DNA of 64,000 nucleotides from Pachypanchax playfairii. Taxonomy: Eukaryota; Chordata; Actinopteri; Cyprinodontiformes; Aplocheilidae. The translations under genes were made by a program, and so were the position numbers. Location: positions 5,612,917-5,676,916 of the forward strand of contig SSNP01000013.1 of the NCBI GenBank assembly GCA_006937955.1, read 5' to 3'. Shown in pieces: positions 58,601 to 64,000 of this stretch; positions within the stretch are counted from its first letter, which is position 1; each line of letters starts with the position of its first letter. The notes below the pieces were generated by a model. That model did no database searches and had not been told where the DNA came from. It saw nothing but the letters and a program-made list of their open reading frames with translations.

Positions 58601-61600
58601 AACTGGTGGAAACGGTCCCACGGACTTAAATGACGGCTATCAGCCACATATTACACTTCACTGATGTTACATGGCGCTCACGCGTCCGGTGAAAAGGAGG
58701 GGTTAACAGTTGATTCCTTTTGTAGTTTTAAAATGAAAATCTGGATCTGCTTTTTATTTTTATGAAATTAATTTATGTAAAACAACAAACATCTCCAATC
58801 CCTCCTCACGCTGTGGCTCACAAATTAGTCTTGAACTCTGCATCAGAAACGGAAGGAATTCCATTAAAAGACCCCTAAATATACAGAGACCTGCAACATG
58901 TGACTATCAAACCCAGGATTTATTTCACATTCACACAAACACAGAGTGCTTTTTAATGTCTAACATTGTTTTGAGGTTCTATTAAAGATCTGATTGTATG
59001 ATCATCTGAACATAAATGAGAAGCTGCAGCAGTGACGCCTTCAGCAACTCAGCTCCATGTAACTGCAGGAGTGAGTGTCAATAATATTCTGAGAACCCAC
59101 GATTAGATTGAGCTTTTTATAATGTTGTCAGGAAAGATATTTTTATAAACATGAACCTTTGTTAAAGTTTTCTAAATCAAAATTAAAATTTCTTTCCAAT
59201 ATTGCAAGTTTTAAAAAAAACTACAGTGGTGAATACAAGAATTTTAGATTATTTTTTTGATTTGTTTGTTTCAGTTGAGGATTTGTTTGAAAGTGTGAAC
59301 GACCGGGAGATCCGTCAGGTGTTCGAGGGACAGAACCGGATCCATCTGGAGATCAAACAGATCAACCGGCAGCTCGCTATGATCCTGGACGAGCAGCGAC
59401 GATACGTTTCCATCGTCACAGATGAAATTTCCAAGAAAGGGACGAACACTGGGTCAGGACAGGTGGGCGTGTCATCATCAAGAAACTATTAAAGTTCTCT
59501 CTGAATAATCAGTCAAGAAAATGAACAAACTCAAACAACAGCTGTCCTTTCTGTGTTTTCCTCAAGAGTTTGTTGTTTTTCCGACGTAATAATAAAACTT
59601 AGAAACATTTAACCGACTGTGTTTTTTCTCTTAGCTGGATTCTGCCAGCCAGCAGCTGGGCGCCATCGTCGCTACGCAGCAGGAGGTTCTCAGAAACCTG
59701 AATGAGATGAGGTAAGTAACAACAGCACTTGCTCAGGCTTATAAACTAGTTGTTGTTTTTGCAGCATACATGAAGGGACATCCGTTATGCTTGAGAAAAA
59801 CAAGGAAAATCCTGCAGGACAAATCTCTTAAATCATATTTAATCTCAGGATGTCATGCTGTAACATCACAGGTACTTTACAGAGCTGATAATCCAGCTGT
59901 GGTGACAGCTTCCTCTCAAAATCAGCTCACTCGTCTAACGTTTCACTCATGCAATCAAAGGATTTCACTGCAGACGTGATTACATTTTGGGAATTTCTCA
60001 CTTAATAATTAGATTTTTAGCTTAAAATGTTCAAATTTAAACTATAAAATGTGACAAGTTACTGGTTAAAGACGATCTGCTGTTTAGTGGGATATCTACT
60101 GAGATTAACTAATTCCAACCTTCATGTCATATCACTGGATCTTCAGTGGTAACAGCTAAGTCTCCACTCAGCTGCTTTTATTCTCATTATACTTCATACA
60201 GTGGGATTTGTGTTGGATCTAAAAGCTCTGAACTCTAGTCCAAATAGCAGATAGTGTCACCACACTGTGGAGTTCTGATCTGATGATTCCCTGTGCCGCC
60301 TTCACCGCCTGTTGCAAGTTATCATGCCAGAATCACCCAAATACAAGGGTTAAATACGTCCAACAAATAGAAACAAACAAGTGTTGATGGAATGACTTCA
60401 GTCTTTGACTTCACTTCCACTCACATCTCCTCTGGGAGATTTTGGGCCTCGTATATTTAAAATTTATAATAAATATCTAAGTGCCTCAAAGAGTTTTATC
60501 TTACCGTGGCTCAGATATCTTGGAAACTGGTACATGCAGTGTGTAGCAGCTGCCCGAGGATGTGGTGCGTGTATGATAACGATTGTTATGGTAATGAGTT
60601 GTGGATGTATAGCGCGTGTGCGGGAGAGCATTTCTGGGACACGGCGAGCGCTCAGAGCACCGCGATCAGCCTGGTTCCTGTCTGAAGGGGACTGGTGACT
60701 CACGTAGCTGCAGCAGCTGTCGTGCAACACAGATGACACTTCCTGAAATCACCTGCTTTACATCTAAAATTTGTTTATAAAAGATAGTGTAAGAGCGTCT
60801 TCGAAGACAAACTTCCAAACGACAGCAGGATTCTGGTTCTCAGTAAGACCGACACGGTTCTGGATAGATTCATTTTAGATGTTAAAAGCTCGTGTGTTTG
60901 TGCTTCATTTAACTCTGGACATGCAATAGATTTAAAAAAATCCAATTAGCATCCAGATGTTCTCAATGTAACCAGATAATGAAGGTATAACCCACCTAGT
61001 CATGGTTAATATTCTCTAAACATATTAGATTTAACTCTTCTGACATCTTAAAAATGTTTCTAAGCTTTATTCATTGTTATTTTATCTTTTATAAAATCCT
61101 CTGATTTGAGATATACAATTTTTTTAAAGTTATGATACGTTTGATTCGTGGCTGCCGTTCTCAATTTTCTGACACCATCTGTAGAAAGATTTATTCAGAA
61201 TCACAAGATTTTGATTTATGTAACATTAATCTCTTAGTCTCATGTGTCAGAAAAGAATCAAGCTGTTTATTTGCCCTAAATCCAACAGGACATCTATTCT
61301 TAAATTATTTTGCATATGTGATTTATTTTTTATCACATTGTTGACACATAAAACACATCAGACTTAACAGTGATTTTTTTTTTTTCTTTTGCTTATTTGA
61401 ACAGACGGGGTTACCTCAATAGTCCTATAGCATGTAGGTAAAATGTGAGCATCTGTAAGTGGAGAGGCAATTTCAAGATCAGTTAGCGCCCAGAAGTAAG
61501 CTGATTGACAGACACTGGCAAAAGGCTGCAGCTGGTCCCTCTAATGTGCTAATGTGAGCGACTGATCTGTATTACTCGGTAGATTAAGTTCTCAGTTGAT

Positions 61601-63531
61601 CCCGACCCGTCATTTAAACAGAGGTTATGATAAGAATTCATCTCAGGCTCTTTAAACATACAAAAGAAATGGGTCACTTGTAGAAGCTGAAGATTACACG
61701 GAGGGTTTAATAAACACTCACTTTCTTAAGGAGTATTTTTGGTTTTTTTTGTCCTGTTCATGGTGAAACAAATTAGATTTTGTTTATATGCCATGCTCGT
61801 CTCAAACCTCGGCCATGTGGCGAAGCAAGAAAAGGCCACATCTTAGATCAGATTAGTGGTCTTTAAATACATCTGTCATACACGAGCAAAAACACGCTTC
61901 CATCCAGTTGATTTCTCATCACAATCCTCCCCGGGACCTTCCTGCTGGAAATTCTGTTCATTTGTCCGCTCACTTTTCCTCCTGGTAATCGCCTTAGATG
62001 TGTTTAAGATGATAAGGGAAACTTATTGCTCCCTCCATGTAAGAAATCAACTATAAGAAATTACATTTTGCTGAGAAATGTGATCCAGGCTTAGAGGTCT
62101 TGACTCTCCTGAGTATGTTGTACTTTGTATTTCAACTTTATATTTGATTAAAATTGAGAGTCAGTGTGCAGATTTAATGTGAAGTATCAAAGACGAGACG
62201 GAGATCTTTCAGACTGACTCTGGTTGGAGTGTTTTGGGAGGTGTGAAAGTAACGTGAAGAGACAGAGCGTCGTGTTGTCTGGTTTACCTGTCGGTAATCA
62301 CAGTGTCCCAGATTTGTGGGAGTTTAACACACTGAGAGGTCAGACATCAGACAATGATCTCAGTCTGTTCAGAGAGGTAATGAGGGCAGAGCAGCTCGCC
62401 TGCTGATAAACACATCAGAGGCCGAAGTTTCATCTGTTTAACGATCTCCTCATTATCAGCAAAACAACATTAGTGTCGAAGGAAAAAGTCTCCAGGATTA
62501 TGTTAGATTCATTTGAGCTGCAGCCAAAATGCATTTATTGAATCAGAAATTTAAGAAAAAGTATTTTTGAGGCCAAGAAATACATTTTTAGAGTAAAGTT
62601 TGTGTTTTCAAACAGGAGAGAACGCATGTTTTTCTTACTGAAAGCTCAGTTTAGTGCAGAGAAACGGGCTTTTAATCTGAAAAATCCAAAGAAAGTGAGT
62701 TCAAACTTAAAATTTAAAGTAACTTATTTTACACAAAGTGTCATGTTGGTGTCCTGCAGAGATAAACTTTAATAGATTTCTAGCAGTTTTCCAGCTGATT
62801 CAGTATATAAGCACATTTTAAAAAACCTGTAACTTTTAAATAATATACAAGTAAATTGTAGGACATTTTTCATTGAAGACCTTAAATTTAAACCTTTTTT
62901 TTAAATATTCTGTAATAAATAATTAAATACATAAAACATAATTTAACATTTATAGTGAAAAACAGGTTTATGTTGTGTTCAATTTACATTTTAATTTTAT
63001 CTTTAGTATCATAGCTTGTCTTTTACAAATATGAGATAATCCAGATAGTTTCTGCTCTGTTTCTTAACCCAATGCTCTTGTAATCTGTTGTAAGAACATG
63101 TTTTATGAGGGATTAATTTAGCAATCATGACCTCTTTTATCAGATGGTAATTTTCTGGGATTTTTTGAACTTTGTGAAAATATAGCTTACAGTGAATAAG
63201 GGATTAAAGGATTAATTTGGAACAATTTCTGTTACTGGGACTAAACAATAGCACTCAGCGTATTTACTTCTCACTAAGTTACTCACCGTGGCTTCATGTG
63301 AGGATGTTTCAGTGTTTTTGGAAGGCCTTCAGAAATGAAACAGTGTGTGTGATCTCTCGTCTCTGCAGAAACTCCTTCCATGAGTCAGTGAAACAGATCG
63401 GATCTGCCCAGCACCAGGGTAACGCAGTCGGTATGGGCTCGTACGAGACCATTCAGCACTTCAACGACATCAAGGAGCATCTGCACATGGTGAAAAGGGA
63501 CGTGGAAAACCTGGTCCAGCGTAATGCTCAG
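52413..63531 (+). CDS. lman1: ERGIC-53 / lectin, mannose-binding 1 (first 11 exons; 3' end outside window)
   Basis: Coding exons are 52413-52632, 53322-53476, 54319-54426, 56863-56924, 57271-57370, 57450-57573, 57659-57717, 57824-57956, 59275-59462, 59635-59711 and 63369-63531. They join in frame to 463 codons; the human protein has 510. All introns are GT-AG. The order is signal peptide (about 1-36), an L-type lectin domain (about 45-270) and a helical stalk (about 280-463). Lectin residues are present: FFDSFDND at 152-159 and HQND at 180-183, which match human Asp152, Phe154, Asn156, His178 and Asp181 with an offset of two. Cys192 and Cys232 match the lectin-domain disulphide. The product is a mannose- and calcium-dependent cargo receptor that carries glycoproteins such as coagulation factors V and VIII (with MCFD2) from ER to Golgi. 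The transmembrane segment and cytosolic trafficking signal would be in later exons not seen here. An in-frame TGA at 52401-52403 supports the start. Confidence 0.96.
53322..53476 (+). CDS. lman1: lman1 exon 2: lectin domain
   Basis: This exon encodes residues 74-125, including LRSQRGSVWTKNKANF and VTFRVSGRGRMGADGL, the conserved lectin core with the GADG loop that precedes the carbohydrate site. The acceptor is TTCCAG and the donor GTAAGT. Confidence 0.95.
53545..53700 (-). repeat. SINE/MITE-like repeat, reverse orientation, in lman1 intron 2
   Basis: In reverse complement it reads GTGGTGCAGTTGGTTGCAGA, then AAGGTCCTGG, CCTTTCTGCATGGAG, ACATGTTCTCCCTGTG, CTTCCTCCCACAGACCC. This is the same family as 8125-8346 and less degraded. 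Its unit can be mistaken for coding sequence on either strand. Confidence 0.75.
54319..54426 (+). CDS. lman1: lman1 exon 3: calcium-site exon
   Basis: This exon encodes residues 126-161, including EQGLEGPVYG and WNGVGIFFDSFDNDGK. The DSFDND stretch supplies calcium and mannose ligands. It is in phase 0 at both ends, with acceptor CACCAG and donor GTTTGT. Confidence 0.95.
54628..55776. mobile_element. Non-autonomous TIR element D, TTAA-bounded, in lman1 intron 3
   Basis: The left end TTAAAGGTGTGATGACATCA and the reverse complement of the right end, TTAAAGGGGTTATGACATCA, match at 18 of 20 positions. TTAA is at 54628-54631 and 55773-55776. The 1.15 kb interior is moderately CpG-rich with a G-rich run near 55510-55530. 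No transposase is readable. Confidence 0.75.
55905..56504 (-). mobile_element. 5'-truncated LINE (reverse transcriptase C-terminus)
   Basis: On the minus strand 148 codons are open from 56504 to TAA at 56063-56061. They include LQLVQNAAARFLTGTRKREH, then HITPVLASLHWLPV, LRIHFKVLLFVFKSLN, RGDRAFSVLGQKIWNELPL and APSLAVFKTRLKTHFYSL. This is the conserved end of the ORF2 polyprotein of L2/Rex-type fish LINEs, downstream of the polymerase core. The 3' tail contains TAAAGTGCTCTATAAATAAA and ends in (ATGGT)n. The 5' truncation at 56504 is typical of LINE insertion. The reading frame is uninterrupted, so the insertion is fairly young. Confidence 0.85.
56863..56924 (+). CDS. lman1: lman1 exon 4
   Basis: A 62-base exon encoding residues 162-181 plus two bases (KNNPAILVVGNNGKLVYDHQ). 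It contains the conserved His (180 here) of the carbohydrate site. The acceptor is TTTCAG and the donor GTAAGT. Confidence 0.95.
57271..57370 (+). CDS. lman1: lman1 exon 5
   Basis: This exon encodes residues 182-215. It starts by completing NDGSTQALGTC, whose Asp183 is a calcium ligand and whose Cys192 is the first disulphide partner, and it ends in AKITYYKKTLT. The acceptor is ATGTAG and the donor GTAGGT. Confidence 0.94.
57450..57573 (+). CDS. lman1: lman1 exon 6
   Basis: This exon encodes residues 216-256, including VMINNGFTPDKEDYEFC (second disulphide Cys, 232) and GFFGISAATGGLA, the lectin-fold strand before the sugar-binding DDHD. The acceptor is CACCAG and the donor GTATTA. Confidence 0.95.
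57659..57717 (+). CDS. lman1: lman1 exon 7: end of lectin domain
   Basis: A 59-base exon encoding DDHDVLSFLLFRLSEPGQKP (257-276). DDHDVLSF closes the lectin domain and contributes to the mannose site in the family. The acceptor is CATCAG and the donor GTAAAT. Confidence 0.94.
57824..57956 (+). CDS. lman1: lman1 exon 8: start of helical stalk
   Basis: This exon encodes residues 277-320, rich in Glu, Lys and Gln with heptad-like hydrophobic spacing (EEFQNFQQELDKRKEEFQKE). In ERGIC-53 this is the luminal stalk that drives oligomer formation. The donor is GTTAGT. Confidence 0.93.
58143..58702. mobile_element. PIF/Harbinger-type MITE in lman1 intron 8
   Basis: The inverted ends CCCCTCCTTTCCACCGGACG and CCCCTCCTTTTCACCGGACG differ at one of the first 20 positions and enclose 560 bases. 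The flanking TTA at 58140-58142 and 58703-58705 is a 3-base target duplication of the TWA type used by PIF/Harbinger elements. The interior has no transposase. Class assignment rests on the target site only. Confidence 0.8.
59275..59462 (+). CDS. lman1: lman1 exon 9: helical stalk
   Basis: This exon encodes residues 321-383, including REIRQVFEGQNRIHLEIKQI and LDEQRRYVSIVTDEISKK, a conserved coiled-coil block. The acceptor is TTTCAG and the donor GTGGGC, which is weaker than the other donors of this gene. Confidence 0.93.
59635..59711 (+). CDS. lman1: lman1 exon 10: helical stalk
   Basis: A 77-base exon encoding residues 384-408 plus two bases (LDSASQQLGAIVATQQEVLR onward). It matches the human stalk region that ends in R-x-x-NEM. 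The acceptor is CTTAG and the donor GTAAGT. Confidence 0.92.
59712..63368 (+). other. lman1: lman1 intron 10 (3.7 kb), with regulatory-looking segments
   Basis: This is the longest intron of the visible part of lman1. No transposon ends or microsatellites were found. The segments at about 60530-60720 and 61400-62450 are less AT-biased and repeat-free. They contain TGATTGACAG (61502-61511), a match to the PBX/MEIS composite site, and GATAACGATTGTTATGG near 60576. They may be regulatory, which is inference from composition and motifs. Confidence 0.4.
63369..63531 (+). CDS. lman1: lman1 exon 11: last exon inside the window
   Basis: This exon encodes residues 409-463, including GSYETIQHFNDIKEHLHMVK and RDVENLVQRNAQ, the end of the stalk before the transmembrane segment. 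The acceptor is CTGCAG and the donor GTATTT. The remaining exons, with the membrane span and the C-terminal trafficking signal, are beyond the window. Confidence 0.94.
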
Positions 63532-63810
63532 GTATTTTCACTCTTTGGGGCAAATATCTGACTATTTGACTTCCTGACTCCCTCTTTTGGCAGCATACTG
63601 AACTACTTATTGCACGTTAATGTTGAATGATTTATGTACGTGTTCAAACTAGTCTTGTAATGGCGGTGCTAAAAGACTCAGCTGCTGATCTCGCTCTGGA
63701 TCTAGAGCAAGATTTAGTTTTGTCTCCATGTGATATGATACAGTCAGTAGTCCAGCTGGACTGGCTGCATCTTTCCACCCTGACCAGACTGTGTAGAACT
63801 AAACACAGTA

Positions 63811-63820
63811 NNNNNNNNNN
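63811..63820. other. 10-N assembly gap beside a (CA)n run
   Basis: Ten Ns lie between AAACACAGTA and a CACACACACACA run. The gap is probably a collapsed CA microsatellite in lman1 intron 11. Confidence 0.85.
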
Positions 63821-63879
63821 CACACACACACACTCACACGTTTGGTGATGATGAACTACACACACATTTGTAGCCACAG

Positions 63880-64000
63880 CTGTTCTGGGACACACACTGA
63901 CAGAGGCGAGGCTGCCAGACACTGGCGCCGCCGGACCCTCCGGCCACCACCAAACAGGCAAGGTGGGTTAAGTGTCTTGCCCAAGGACACGACAGCCAGG
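63880..64000. repeat. Dispersed repeat fragment at window end
   Basis: The end of the window, including GTTAAGTGTCTTGCCCAAGG followed by ACACGACAGCCAGG, resembles a very common teleost dispersed repeat. It continues past the window edge. Confidence 0.5.

Noticed and set aside
63627..63961. Frames spanning the N gap at 63811-63820
   Set aside because: They cross an assembly gap and a CA repeat in an intron, so the reading frame is meaningless.

Overview
This is a vertebrate nuclear segment, most likely from a teleost and probably a percomorph-type fish; the species cannot be told from the sequence. The evidence is two intron-rich vertebrate genes with consensus splice sites, a ~1.1 kb Tc1/mariner element and other repeats of kinds common in teleost genomes, and long simple-sequence arrays. 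Both genes are on the + strand in the order ccbe1 then lman1, the relative order and orientation I recall for the human 18q21 orthologues.

Layout. Positions 1-15381 are intergenic and rich in repeats: an inverted-repeat element at 1142-1700, a cluster of microsatellites between 5.3 and 8.9 kb, and SINE/MITE-like and LINE-tail fragments. ccbe1 runs from its start codon at 15382 to its stop at 44867 in 11 coding exons (397 aa). It encodes the secreted lymphangiogenesis factor: signal peptide, Cys-rich N-terminal region, calcium-binding EGF domain, short coiled segment and interrupted collagen repeats. Its 17.7 kb intron 2 holds several mobile-element remains. Positions 44868-52412 are the 3' UTR and intergenic DNA, with a block at about 46.9-48.5 kb that looks like a conserved non-coding regulatory element. 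lman1 (ERGIC-53) starts at 52413, and its first 11 exons (463 codons) lie in the window. The transmembrane segment and the C-terminal ER-exit/retrieval tail fall beyond position 64000.

The most notable local structure is in ccbe1 around exon 5. A 504 bp segment containing the complete cbEGF exon appears twice (33925-34428 and 35513-36015). Between the copies lie a 17-base match to the Nextera/Tn5 mosaic-end adapter, one N and a 5'-truncated Tc1-like transposon. The second copy begins exactly at the TA target next to the transposon end, and the first copy carries the same site without an insertion. The best reading is a false duplication from joining empty and filled alleles of a polymorphic Tc1 insertion, not a real second EGF domain.

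The two genes act in separate processes: extracellular VEGF-C maturation (Ccbe1) and ER-to-Golgi transport of glycoproteins (Lman1). I found no tRNA, rRNA, CRISPR, operon or prokaryotic system and no undescribed multi-gene system. The items worth checking are the exon 5 assembly problem, the non-coding block between the genes, four TTAA-bounded inverted-repeat elements, a NAGNAG acceptor, and an intronic PBX/MEIS-type decamer.
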